Shown here in pieces: positions 27,672 to 36,046 of a stretch of DNA of 42,951 nucleotides. Below the pieces are notes generated by a model. It was not told the DNA's origin, did not search any database, and saw nothing but the letters and a program-made list of their open reading frames with translations. Position 1 is the first letter of the stretch, and each line of letters begins with the position of its first letter. The stretch covers positions 1 to 42,951 of the forward strand of contig JAXHTF010000035.1 in assembly GCA_034211275.1 (NCBI GenBank), read 5' to 3'. Position numbers and translations under genes: made by a program. The stretch comes from Acidobacteriota bacterium (GTDB lineage: Bacteria; Acidobacteriota; Thermoanaerobaculia; Multivoradales; JAHZIX01).

Positions 27672-29234
27672 ATGGTCCTGCCATCCCCTCCTTCTGCTGC
27701 CCGTGCGGGCAATCCTTCCCTGCTGGAATTCCTCCGCACGCTGTACCAGAAACGCCAGTCCGGAATCCTGGAAGTCTTCCAGGGGGAGCAAGTTCGACGC
27801 TTCTACTTCAAGAACGGCGAGCTGCATCTGATTCAAGGGCATCCTTTGGCCCAGCGCATGTCGGCTTTTCTGAAGGGACCCGGCGAAGGCGGTGAGAGCC
27901 TCTCCTCGTTGTTGCGCGAGGGGCCACGCTCCGGGGAGGACAACCCGGTGGCCCAGGCGGCGCAGGAGTTGCGCTGGCTGCTCCGGCGCATCGCCAAATT
28001 CCTGCATCAGCTGGAAGGGGAGAAGTTCGGCTTCCAGGAGGGGGAGGATCAGCTGCCGGAGCAGCTGGTTGGACCGCTGCCTACCGGGTTCTTGATCATG
28101 GAGTCGGCGGTCATGGATCGCACCGTGGAGAGCCTCTTGGCGGACCTCGGGGGCGAGACCTCGCGGTGGGTGGCGGTGTCGGAGGGCCAAGTCTCCCAGG
28201 AGCTCACCTGGTTGGAGCCGGAGGAAGCCTTCCTCCTTTCCCGCCTCGAGTCGCCCATGGCGGTGGGGGAGCTGGCCCGCCAGGTAGGGCAGACTCCAGG
28301 ACCGGTGGTGCGGCTCGCCCGATTGCGCTCCCTGGGCCTGGTGCAAACCCCGGAGGATCCCGTTCCCCGGGGCGCCAGAACCCCCACCCCGGATGCTCGA
28401 CGGGTGCATCCGGACGTGGTGGGCCGGTTCCTGGATCGGGTAGGGCGGGAACTCGAGGCCAAGCCCGTGACGCTGGAGGTGGAAGATCACCGGGAGCGCA
28501 TCGGCGAACTCTTCGCCAGCCTCGGGGAGAAGAATTTCTACGAGCTCCTGAGTGTGCGGCCGGATGCCACCTTGGAGAAGGTCCTGGTGGGCTACAACGA
28601 GCTCGCGCGGCTGGTGCATCCGCAGCACAAGGGGCGCCTCCAGCTGGCCGGAGGGCCGGTGGTCTTGGATCTGCTCTTCGAGCGCGCCACAGAGGCCTAC
28701 CTGACCCTCAGTGATCCTTCCCGGCGGGGACGTTACAACGCCGAGAATCTGGTGAGCTTGATCCCCGAGGACGAGTCTCCTGAGCAATCCCAGGAGCGGG
28801 AGCAGGAGCTGGCGCGGGAGTATTTCGAGCGCGCCCGCCAGATGGTGGCCAATCAGCAGTACCACGCAGCGCATGAATTGTTGCGGGAAGCCGCTCGCCG
28901 GGAGCCCAAGGCTGAGCACTATGCGATGCTGGCGCAGGTGCAGACCAAGAATCCCAATTGGGTGCGGCAGGCGGTGGACAACTACCGCAAGGCGGTGGAT
29001 CTGGAGCCCCACGCGGTGGAACATCGGCTGAGCCTTGCGCTGACCTGCGAGGAGGCGGGGTATCTACAGGAAGCCAAGCTGCAGTTCGAGAAAGTCCTGG
29101 AGCATTCGCCGGACCATCCCATCGCCGGTGCCGGTCTCAAGCGCATCGAGCATCAGGAGGAGCCGGAGAAGGGGCCTGGCCTGATGGAGCGCATCCGCGC
29201 GGCCCTTGCCACCCTGATGGGCAAGGACTCGTGA
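27672..29234 (+). CDS. DUF4388-type, J-like and TPR signalling protein
   Basis: A 520-residue cytoplasmic protein. Residues 15-125 match the DUF4388/PATAN pattern (SGILEVFQGEQVRRFYFKNGELHLI), often found in bacterial signalling proteins. Residues about 150-235 look like a winged-helix-type module. Residues 286-358 form a J-like domain, FYELLSVRPDATLEKV...ARLVHPQHKG...YLTLSDPSRRGRYN, in which the canonical HPD is HPQ (316-318), so Hsp70 stimulation is doubtful. Residues about 375-485 are tetratricopeptide repeats. It starts 70 bp after uvrC and ends 43 bp before the RNase P RNA. Its role is unknown; the modules point to scaffolding or polarity-type signalling. Confidence 0.85.
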   Translation: MVLPSPPSAARAGNPSLLEFLRTLYQKRQSGILEVFQGEQVRRFYFKNGELHLIQGHPLAQRMSAFLKGPGEGGESLSSLLREGPRSGEDNPVAQAAQELRWLLRRIAKFLHQLEGEKFGFQEGEDQLPEQLVGPLPTGFLIMESAVMDRTVESLLADLGGETSRWVAVSEGQVSQELTWLEPEEAFLLSRLESPMAVGELARQVGQTPGPVVRLARLRSLGLVQTPEDPVPRGARTPTPDARRVHPDVVGRFLDRVGRELEAKPVTLEVEDHRERIGELFASLGEKNFYELLSVRPDATLEKVLVGYNELARLVHPQHKGRLQLAGGPVVLDLLFERATEAYLTLSDPSRRGRYNAENLVSLIPEDESPEQSQEREQELAREYFERARQMVANQQYHAAHELLREAARREPKAEHYAMLAQVQTKNPNWVRQAVDNYRKAVDLEPHAVEHRLSLALTCEEAGYLQEAKLQFEKVLEHSPDHPIAGAGLKRIEHQEEPEKGPGLMERIRAALATLMGKDS

Positions 29235-29260
29235 TCGACGCTCTCGTTTCGACTGGGAGC

Positions 29261-29269
29261 TGCTAGACT
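29261..29269 (+). promoter_or_regulatory. Probable extended -10 promoter of rnpB
   Basis: TGCTAGACT is an extended -10 element (TGN plus TAGACT at 29264-29269). Its spacing puts the transcription start at about 29277, matching the 5' end of the RNase P RNA (29278). I see no good -35. Confidence 0.5.
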
Positions 29270-29277
29270 CCTCCATC

Positions 29278-29678
<401 letters not shown>

Positions 29679-29707
29679 GCTTCACATCTCTTCAACACCG
29701 GTTCCCA

Positions 29708-30625
29708 ATGGCCAGCTTAGTGTCCCCCCAGCTACCTCCTCCAGTCCGGCCCGGAGATCGGGTGGGCATCGCCGCTCTGTCCGGACCGGTGAATCCGGAG
29801 CGGCTGAACGCGGGGGTCGAGGCGTTGCGCGGCCTCGGCTTCGAGCCGGTGTTGGGCTCCAACCTGGACTGCCGCTGTGGCCTCTTCTCCGGGGACGACG
29901 AGCAGCGTCTCGAGGCCTTCCATGCGCTGATCCGGGATCCCGACTTGAAGGCCATTGTCTTCGCCCGTGGGGGATATGGTCTGCAGCGTCTGCTGCCGCG
30001 GCTGGATTGGGATCTCCTGGCAGCCCACCCCCGCGCCTACGTCGGCTACTCGGACCTCACTCCCTTTCTCAATCTGGTGGTGCAACGGCTGGGCCTGGTG
30101 GCCTTCCACGGCCCCATGGTGGCAGCGGACCTAGCTCGGGGCCTGGAGCCGGAGGAGGAAGCTTCCTTCCTGGGCTGTCTGGCGGGGGAGATTCCCGAGC
30201 GCTACCCCCTGCCTCATTGGAGCCGTGCCGGCGAGGTGGAAGGCCCACTCTTGGGCGGCTGTCTGAGCTTGCTGGCGGCGAGCCTGGGCACTCCCTTTGC
30301 CCCGGATTTGGAGGGTGCCGTCCTCTTCTGGGAGGAGGTGGCGGAGCCCCTCTACCGGATCGATCGAATGTTGACCCACTTGCGCCTCTCGGGTAGTCTG
30401 CGGGCATTAGCTGGAATGGCCGTGGGGCATATTCGTTGGGCGGATAGCGAACGAGTTCCCGATCTTGCTTGGCAACAGCTGGAAGAGATCAACTTGCACC
30501 AGGTACCGGGCCCCGTCGGCGCGGGGCTGGCCAGCGGTCATAGCGCACCGAACCTGACCCTACCCCTGGGGCTGCGCGCGCGGCTGAGCTCAGACGAGGC
30601 GAGTCTGATCTTCGGCCCGGGCTAG
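29708..30625 (+). CDS. LD-carboxypeptidase (peptidase family S66)
   Basis: A 305-residue protein of the LdcA/MccF family, which removes the terminal D-residue from L,D-linked muropeptides during wall recycling, or hydrolyses related peptide-nucleotide antibiotics. The N-terminus has RPGDRVGIAALSGP. The nucleophile Ser115 is in GYSDLT, preceded by FARGGYGLQRLL, with FHGPM following. Glu in LFWEEVAEP and His in GLASGHSAPNLTLPLG complete the expected Ser-Glu-His triad. No signal peptide is seen, consistent with a cytoplasmic recycling enzyme. The ATG at 29708 has no obvious Shine-Dalgarno and lies 30 bp after rnpB. Confidence 0.93.
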   Translation: MASLVSPQLPPPVRPGDRVGIAALSGPVNPERLNAGVEALRGLGFEPVLGSNLDCRCGLFSGDDEQRLEAFHALIRDPDLKAIVFARGGYGLQRLLPRLDWDLLAAHPRAYVGYSDLTPFLNLVVQRLGLVAFHGPMVAADLARGLEPEEEASFLGCLAGEIPERYPLPHWSRAGEVEGPLLGGCLSLLAASLGTPFAPDLEGAVLFWEEVAEPLYRIDRMLTHLRLSGSLRALAGMAVGHIRWADSERVPDLAWQQLEEINLHQVPGPVGAGLASGHSAPNLTLPLGLRARLSSDEASLIFGPG

Positions 30626-30634
30626 TGACAGCGT

Positions 30635-30661
30635 TTCACGACGAAGGGTTCACGACGAAGG
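30635..30661 (+). repeat. Tandem 13-bp duplication at a ribosome binding site
   Basis: TTCACGACGAAGG occurs at 30635-30647 and 30649-30661. The second copy provides the AAGGA Shine-Dalgarno of the next gene (ATG 30672). Confidence 0.85.
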
Positions 30662-30671
30662 AAAACGCCTG

Positions 30672-31460
30672 ATGAATAAGCCCGTGTTTCGTGCCACCGG
30701 AAAGAGCTCGCCGGCCAAGCACACCATCGATGTACCCGCCGGCCAGTTCATCTTCCACCAGAACGACCTCGGTACCGAGATGTACATCGTGCACGAGGGC
30801 AAGGTGGAGATCCTGCAGGAGGTGGGGGGCGAGCAGAAGCGCCTGGCGGTGATGGAGAAGGGGGATTTCTTCGGCGAGATGTCCCTGCTCGACGACATGC
30901 CCCGCAACGCCGGCGCCCGGGCCGCCACCGACGCCCGCCTGCTGCGCATCAACGGCTCCACCTTCGTCCAGATGCTGCGCAAGGAGCCGGAGATCGCCAT
31001 TCGCATCATGCGCAAATTCTCCCGCCGCTTGCGGGACGCGGATCGCTTGCTCAAGCAGACCTTGGGCGATACCGGCAGCCGGGCGTCCATGGCTTCGGAT
31101 CTGGCGGCGGCGGACAACGAGATGAATCGGGAGCTGGGCACCGAGCGGCTGATCCACGACAAGTCCGGGATGGAGTTCTTCCTGCTCCTGGGGGACGAGA
31201 CCACCGTCGGCCGCAAGGATCCGGTGACCGGTATCTACCCCGGCATCGACCTCACGCCGGTGGACAGCCAGCGCTCCACCAGCCGCCGCCACGCCAAGGT
31301 GTACCGCAAGGGCGACAAATTCTATGTCGTCGAAGGCATCGGCACCATGAACGGCACCTTCGTCAACGGTCGGCGTCTGGAGACCGGCGTCCCTACCGAG
31401 GTCAAGGACGGCGACGAGCTGCGTTTCGGCATGGTGAACACCTCCTTCAAAGCCTCCTGA
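30672..31460 (+). CDS. Cyclic-nucleotide-binding and FHA-domain regulator
   Basis: A 262-residue cytoplasmic protein. Residues 15-130 form a cNMP-binding (CRP-like) domain, with the phosphate-binding cassette region FFGEMSLLDDMPRNAGARAATDARLL matching the FGExxLL...R.A.A pattern. Residues about 165-260 form an FHA phosphothreonine-binding domain, with GRK, a STSRRHAKV segment and TMNGTFVNGRRL. There is no helix-turn-helix, so it is not a CRP transcription factor. It probably links a second messenger to phosphoprotein recognition, in a genome that clearly has Ser/Thr kinases. Shine-Dalgarno AAGGA lies 9 nt before the ATG. Confidence 0.92.
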   Translation: MNKPVFRATGKSSPAKHTIDVPAGQFIFHQNDLGTEMYIVHEGKVEILQEVGGEQKRLAVMEKGDFFGEMSLLDDMPRNAGARAATDARLLRINGSTFVQMLRKEPEIAIRIMRKFSRRLRDADRLLKQTLGDTGSRASMASDLAAADNEMNRELGTERLIHDKSGMEFFLLLGDETTVGRKDPVTGIYPGIDLTPVDSQRSTSRRHAKVYRKGDKFYVVEGIGTMNGTFVNGRRLETGVPTEVKDGDELRFGMVNTSFKAS

Positions 31461-31498
31461 GCCCGTTCCGGGGCTTTCCTAGCATCGCCATCGACATC

Positions 31499-33562
31499 GT
31501 GTCCGGTCTCGACCTCGAGGATGAACCGCTCGAGGTGCTGCCCGGCGTTGGTCCCAAGACCGCCGGCAAGCTCGCTGGAGGGGGCCTCGAACGGATCGCC
31601 GACCTGCTCACCGTGGTGCCCGCCGGCTATCGGGACCGCCGCCGTCCCCTGGCTCCTGGCGCCGTCGAGATCGAAGGCCCGCTGGCGGTGAGGGGCACTC
31701 TTGAAGCGCCGCGGCTGATCCATCCCCGGGGCCGCGGCCGGCGGCGCAGTCTGCTGCTGGCCCGGGTGACCGGCGGCGGGGGGAGCGTCGACGTGCGCTG
31801 GCACAATCAACCCTATCTGATGCAGCGATTGGAAGAGGGGAGCGAAGTACTCCTATGCGGCGACGTGCGCCAGGGCCGCGGCGGTTTCGAGATGCTCAAC
31901 CCCGCCTTGGAGGACCCCGAGGGGGAGGGGCCGGCGGTGACCCCGGTCTATCCCCGTACTGCGGATCTGGGACCGGCGCGCATGGCCACGCTGATGGAGG
32001 CTGTCCTGGACCGCCTGAAGCCCCTTCCGAAGCTCCCGGACCCCTTGCCGGAGAATCTGCTCAAGCGCCGGGAGCTCCCGGCCCTCGGAGCCGCTTTGGA
32101 GGAAGTACACCGGCCGTCGGAGAGCTGCGAGGTCGAGCTCCTGCGCCGCCGCGGTACCCCGGGCTGGTACCGTTTGGTTTATGGTGAGCTGGTGGAACGG
32201 CAGCTGGCTTTGGAGGAGCTGCGACAGCGTCGGCGCGAGCTCGAAAAGCGTCGTTCGCCGGGGCTCGATGAGGCCTCGCGGCGCGACCGGCGGCTGGATC
32301 TCAGGAATCTGGCTCCCTTCTCTCTGACCTCACCCCAGGAGACTGCACTGGAAGAGATTCTCGACGATCTGGAACGCCCGTTTCCCATGGTTCGGCTGCT
32401 CCAGGGGGATGTGGCCAGCGGCAAGACCGCGGTGGCCCTGCTGACGGCGGCGGCGGTCTTGCGACAGGGCTGTTCGGTGGCCCTGATGGCTCCCACCGAG
32501 CTACTGGCGGAGCAGCACCATGCCACCGCCCAGCGCTGGCTGGCGGGGATGGCGGAGGTGATGCTGGTCACCGCCGCCGAGGCGGGGGCGCTGCCCACCT
32601 CGGACGCTCCGCGGCTCTTCGTGGGCACCCACGCCTTGATCCATCGCGATGATCTGCCAAGCTTCGGTCTGGTGATCATCGACGAGCAACATCGCTTCGG
32701 AGTCGACCAGCGCCGACGCCTGGTGGAAGGAGAGGATCGTCCCGACCTGCTGCTGATGAGCGCGACTCCCATTCCCCGATCGCTGGCGCTGGCCCTCCAT
32801 GGAGATGTGGAGATCTCGGTCTTGGACCATGGCCCGCCGGGGCGGAGCCCGGTGACCACCGAGCTATGGCCCCGCCGGCAACGCCGAACCTTGTTGCGCC
32901 GGTTGAAGGCTCGCTTGGACGAGGGAGCCCAGATCTACGCGGTTTTTCCCACCATCGAAGGCGGGCGGGGGGAGAGCCGGCTGATGACGGCGTTGGAGCG
33001 ATTGGAGAAAGCCTGGACCCCGCATGCCGGCGCGGTGCTCCACGGCCGCTTGAGCCGGGAGGAGCAACGCCGGGCGGTGCAAGGCTTTGCCAGCGGTGAG
33101 GTGCGCTGGCTGGCGGCCACTACGGTGGTGGAAGTGGGGCTGGATGTGGAGTCGGCGACGGTGATGCTCATCGAAGCGGCGGAGAGCTTTGGTCTCGCCC
33201 AGCTGCACCAGTTGCGGGGCCGGGTCGGCCGGGGTGCGGAGCCGGGGTTCTGCTACGCCGTCCACGGCCCGTTGCAGGAGAACGCTCGCCGGCGCCTGGA
33301 GGCCTTTGCGGGCACCGGCGACGGCTTCGAGCTGGCGCGGCTGGATCTCGAGCAGCGAGGCCCCGGGGATCTGCTGGGGGCTCGCCAGGCGGGGCGGGAG
33401 GGCTTGCGGGCGGCGGATCTGGGCAGAGACCAGCGTTGGCTGGAACGGGCGGCGGAGGATGCCCCGGAGCTGCGGGCGCGGCTGGCGGCGGGAGAGTTGC
33501 CGGCGTTGGCTCGGCGGGTGGCGGCACGGCTGGAGCGTTTGGGCGCGGAGATCGCGGCATGA
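31499..33562 (+). CDS. recG: ATP-dependent DNA helicase RecG
   Basis: RecG remodels stalled replication forks and Holliday junctions. The 687-residue length fits. It has an N-terminal helix-hairpin-helix-like segment (LPGVGPKTAGKL), a wedge/OB domain (about 50-145), Walker A GDVASGKT (303-310), DEQH (395-398), LMSATPIPRSLAL, and the C-terminal motifs EVGLDVESATVMLIEAAESFGLAQLHQLRGRVGRG. The GTG start at 31499 has no visible Shine-Dalgarno; it is kept because it gives the usual N-terminus. Its stop overlaps the start of the glycosyltransferase gene (ATGA). Confidence 0.96.
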   Translation: MSGLDLEDEPLEVLPGVGPKTAGKLAGGGLERIADLLTVVPAGYRDRRRPLAPGAVEIEGPLAVRGTLEAPRLIHPRGRGRRRSLLLARVTGGGGSVDVRWHNQPYLMQRLEEGSEVLLCGDVRQGRGGFEMLNPALEDPEGEGPAVTPVYPRTADLGPARMATLMEAVLDRLKPLPKLPDPLPENLLKRRELPALGAALEEVHRPSESCEVELLRRRGTPGWYRLVYGELVERQLALEELRQRRRELEKRRSPGLDEASRRDRRLDLRNLAPFSLTSPQETALEEILDDLERPFPMVRLLQGDVASGKTAVALLTAAAVLRQGCSVALMAPTELLAEQHHATAQRWLAGMAEVMLVTAAEAGALPTSDAPRLFVGTHALIHRDDLPSFGLVIIDEQHRFGVDQRRRLVEGEDRPDLLLMSATPIPRSLALALHGDVEISVLDHGPPGRSPVTTELWPRRQRRTLLRRLKARLDEGAQIYAVFPTIEGGRGESRLMTALERLEKAWTPHAGAVLHGRLSREEQRRAVQGFASGEVRWLAATTVVEVGLDVESATVMLIEAAESFGLAQLHQLRGRVGRGAEPGFCYAVHGPLQENARRRLEAFAGTGDGFELARLDLEQRGPGDLLGARQAGREGLRAADLGRDQRWLERAAEDAPELRARLAAGELPALARRVAARLERLGAEIAA

Positions 33563-34824
33563 CCCGAGTTCTGCTCATCGCCAACACGCTGCCGCCGCAG
33601 GACATCTCCGGCGTCGGCGAGCAGGTGCTGCAGCTGGCGGCGGGACTGCGCCGGCGGGGTCTGGAGGTCGAGGTTCTGGGGCGGGGCGCCGGCGGAGCCC
33701 GCGGCCCCAAGGTACTCTTTCCCCTCGCGGTGGTTCCCGCCACCGCCCGCCGGCTGTGGAGCTTCCGGCCCGACGTGGTGCAGGTGCACGAGAGCGACGG
33801 TGCCCTGGCGGCGCTGCTCACGGTCCTGTTGCGGCCGCTCTTGGCCCTGCTCCGGCGGCCGCGGCCGAAGCTGGTGGCGTTGCTCCAGGTGAGCTACGTG
33901 CGGGAGCGCCGTGCGGTGCGGCCACTTGTGGATCACTCACCGGGGGATGACTCACCGGAGGGGACGAGACAGATCGGCGAGCCGGGCTCGGAGGAGATTC
34001 ATTTCCGCCGTTTCAAGGCGCCGTTACAGATCTTCCTGGGGCGACTGACGGCTCGGTTGGCGGATCAGGTTCTGGCGCCCAGCGCCCGTACGGTGGAGGA
34101 ATTGCGGGAGGACTATGGTGTGACCTCGGCGGCGGTACTGCCCAACGTTACCGGGGGCCTGGAGGTCGCCCCGGAACCGTGCCCCGGCTTGGAGGGGGAG
34201 ACCTCGGGATATCTCCTCTTCGTCGGCCGCTTGCGCATCCGCAAGGGAGTGGAGACGCTCCTGGAGGCGCTGGCGGCACTGCGGGACCGGTCTCCCGAGG
34301 GCGACTCCCCCCGGCCTCGCCTGCTCATCGCCGGCGACGGCGAGCACCGGGCGGCTTTGGAGGCGGTGGTGCGGCGTTTGGAGCTCCAGGAGCAGGTACG
34401 CTTCCTGGGTCGCTGCGGCGCCGGCGAGGTGCGCACCTTGTTGGCGGACGCCCTGGCTCTGGTGGTGCCGTCCACCTACGAGGGGATGCCGCTGGTGATC
34501 CTGGAGGCCATGGAGGCGGCGGTGCCGGTGATCGCCAGCCGGGTGAGCGGGATCCCGGAGGTTGTAGTGGACGGTGAGACCGGCTGGGTGGTCCCGGCGG
34601 AGAATGTCTCGGCGTTGGCGGAGGCTTTGGACCATGCCCTAGGCGATGCCCAGGAAGCCTGGTTTCGAGGTCGCGCCGGCCGCACCCGCCTCGACCATCA
34701 CTATCGTCCCCGGCACGCCGCGAAGCTGTGGCAACATCGGGTCCTGGAAACGCCGGTCCTGGGAACGCCGGTCCTGGAAACAGGAGTAGAAACCGAGTCC
34801 GAGTCCGAGCCGGAAGAGCCGTAG
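33559..34824 (+). CDS. Glycosyltransferase family 4 (GT-B fold)
   Basis: A 421-residue glycosyltransferase. The N-terminal half starts MTRVLLIANTLPPQDISGVGEQV. The C-terminal half has FVGRLRIRKGVETLLEAL and the donor-binding ED/ExG region VPSTYEGMPLVILEAMEAAVPVIAS with VSGIPEVV, as in GT4 enzymes using nucleotide sugars for polysaccharide or lipid glycosylation. A charged insert at about 118-150 is unusual. The tail holds three tandem VLETP-like pentapeptides followed by an acidic SESEPEEP end. The ATG overlaps the recG stop by 4 bp. The acceptor cannot be deduced. Confidence 0.92.
   Translation: MTRVLLIANTLPPQDISGVGEQVLQLAAGLRRRGLEVEVLGRGAGGARGPKVLFPLAVVPATARRLWSFRPDVVQVHESDGALAALLTVLLRPLLALLRRPRPKLVALLQVSYVRERRAVRPLVDHSPGDDSPEGTRQIGEPGSEEIHFRRFKAPLQIFLGRLTARLADQVLAPSARTVEELREDYGVTSAAVLPNVTGGLEVAPEPCPGLEGETSGYLLFVGRLRIRKGVETLLEALAALRDRSPEGDSPRPRLLIAGDGEHRAALEAVVRRLELQEQVRFLGRCGAGEVRTLLADALALVVPSTYEGMPLVILEAMEAAVPVIASRVSGIPEVVVDGETGWVVPAENVSALAEALDHALGDAQEAWFRGRAGRTRLDHHYRPRHAAKLWQHRVLETPVLGTPVLETGVETESESEPEEP
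34741..34785 (+). repeat. Three tandem 15-bp coding repeats
   Basis: Three copies of GTCCTGGAAACGCCG-like units encode VLETP, VLGTP and VLETG at the glycosyltransferase C-terminus. The third unit is partly diverged. Confidence 0.85.
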
Positions 34825-34840
34825 AAGGAAGGATGGGAAG

Positions 34841-35320
34841 ATGAAGGATCGATTCGGCCGCATCGTGTTGATTCTCAGCGTGCTGGGAACGCTGGGCCTG
34901 GTCTGGGTGGGCATCGACGGCTACCGGGTCGGCGACACGCGCCCGGAGCTGCAGCGGCACCTGGCCCAGTCCATGGCGGTGATCCTGGCTCTCTTCTTCG
35001 GTCATAGCTGGATCGCCCTCTATCTGACCTTCCTGTCCAAGACCCTCCGCCGCGGCGCCGAGGCGGGGGGCCTGACGGAAGCCCCCTGGAGCTGGCGCAG
35101 CCACCGGCCGGTGACCTGGGCGGTGGCGACCTCGCTCATCCTGCTCCTGGTGCTCTTCCTCCTGGGGCCGGCGGCGATGTTGGAGATGGCGCCACCGTGG
35201 ACCCATGCCGTGGCCTTCTTCGCAGCCTTGGCGGCCCAGATCCTCGCCCTCGTCCTCGAGACTCGTTCGCTACGCTTGGCGGATGGGCAGCTGGCGGAGT
35301 TGAATGACCGCCTCGATTGA
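34841..35320 (+). CDS. Small four-helix membrane protein
   Basis: A 159-residue protein with four hydrophobic segments at about 7-26, 41-62, 88-110 and 117-140. It is basic between helices 2 and 3 (KTLRRGAEAGG) and ends in a short helical tail. A repeated AAGGAAGGATGG region gives the Shine-Dalgarno. It follows the glycosyltransferase gene by 16 bp and is probably co-transcribed. I do not recognise the family. Confidence 0.8.
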   Translation: MKDRFGRIVLILSVLGTLGLVWVGIDGYRVGDTRPELQRHLAQSMAVILALFFGHSWIALYLTFLSKTLRRGAEAGGLTEAPWSWRSHRPVTWAVATSLILLLVLFLLGPAAMLEMAPPWTHAVAFFAALAAQILALVLETRSLRLADGQLAELNDRLD

Positions 35321-35370
35321 CCCACAGCTACCGCCTGCGACCTGACAAGAGATCCAGCTACCCCCCGTCA

Positions 35371-35409
35371 TGCCCGCGGACGCGGGCATCCACGCGGTTG
35401 TGGAACCGC
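35371..35409. repeat. Paired short hairpins
   Basis: TGCCCGCG/CGCGGGCA (35371-35378 and 35381-35388) is a perfect 8-bp stem inside a CGTCATGCCCGCG...CGCGGGCATCC context that resembles widespread bacterial palindromic repeats. GCGGTT/AACCGC (35394-35399 and 35404-35409) is a second stem next to it. Confidence 0.7.
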
Positions 35410-35411
35410 AT

Positions 35412-35533
35412 CCCTCCCTCCGCCGGTGGGGTCGAACTCCGCGCGGCGCTCAAACGTTCCGCTCCCTACGGTCGCTCCTCGCCCTTCGGGTTGGGTTCGC
35501 GCCGTGCTCGATTCGACCCCACCGGCTCCGGGT
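35412..35533. repeat. Dispersed structured intergenic repeat, copy 2
   Basis: A 122-bp element with the same flanks as copy 1 (CCCTCCCTCC and TCCGGGT). Its arms are GCCGGTGGGGTCGAA (35422-35436) and TTCGACCCCACCGGC (35512-35526), a perfect 15-bp inverted repeat whose inner sequence differs from copy 1. The core is 35440-35493. Confidence 0.88.
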
Positions 35534-35702
35534 AGCTTGCTGAACGAGACTTGCTGATCGGCTTTCTGGGTGGAATTGCTCAATATAAAAAGGTACAATT
35601 AGAGCTGAAAAAAGAGCGATATATCAGGCCGCGGCGAGGCGGCTGTTGTCTTTCGTCAGTGTCCCTCGAAACCGATGAACAACTACAAAGAGGAGGCTGA
35701 CC

Positions 35703-35999
35703 ATGACACGTCTAGACCCGAGAAACTCGAGAGAGTGGGACGTCCAAGAGAGCAAGTACACGGGCGAGTGGACCCGCACGAGCGGCGAAGGCGAGGATGT
35801 ACAACATTTCAAGCACTATGCCGGTGATGAGATGAAGGTCCACTACGCAGGAGATCACGTCTACGTCGAGCGGTACAAGCCCGGTGATCTTCACTACTAC
35901 CACGGGACCGTGTCAGAAGATGGGCGTACGGTCGATGGAAAGTATCTCATCGCCAACTGGGATGGTGAGAAGACCTGGTCTGCCCAGCTTCATTACTAA
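35703..35999 (+). CDS. Orphan 98-residue protein
   Basis: A small soluble protein rich in Tyr, His, Asp and Lys, with no signal peptide. Its second half (KVHYAGDHVYVERYKPGDLHYYHG, then VDGKYLIANWDGEKTWSAQLHY) reads as alternating beta strands, as in a small barrel or MORN-like sheet; the fold is a guess. A perfect AGGAGG lies 7 nt before the ATG, so it is probably well translated. Its codons are less GC-rich than the neighbours, and it stands alone between repeats and a convergent gene, so it may be acquired. No function is assigned. Confidence 0.78.
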   Translation: MTRLDPRNSREWDVQESKYTGEWTRTSGEGEDVQHFKHYAGDEMKVHYAGDHVYVERYKPGDLHYYHGTVSEDGRTVDGKYLIANWDGEKTWSAQLHY

Positions 36000-36046
36000 C
36001 AGCTCGGGGTGAACAAGCCCTGTTGGCACCTGTTCTCATCACGATC

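Larger units (their letters stand above)
35321..35702. other. Intergenic region with repeats and an AT-rich leader
   Basis: This 382-bp gap contains two small hairpins (35371-35409), copy 2 of the dispersed repeat (35412-35533), then an AT-rich stretch (35580-35635) unlike the rest of the window. A TACAAT at 35594-35599 could be a -10 for the next gene, but I find no matching -35. No gene is credible here. Confidence 0.7.

Noticed and set aside
25916-27739. 607-residue antisense frame across uvrC
   Set aside because: Same cause: biased third positions keep the opposite strand open. uvrC has full family motifs.
27429-29024. 531-residue antisense frame
   Set aside because: Lies opposite the end of uvrC and the DUF4388/J-like gene; composition is that of a shadow frame.
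31460-31480. Terminator after the cNMP-FHA gene
   Set aside because: AGCCC/GGGCT gives only a 5-bp stem with three T residues; too weak to call.
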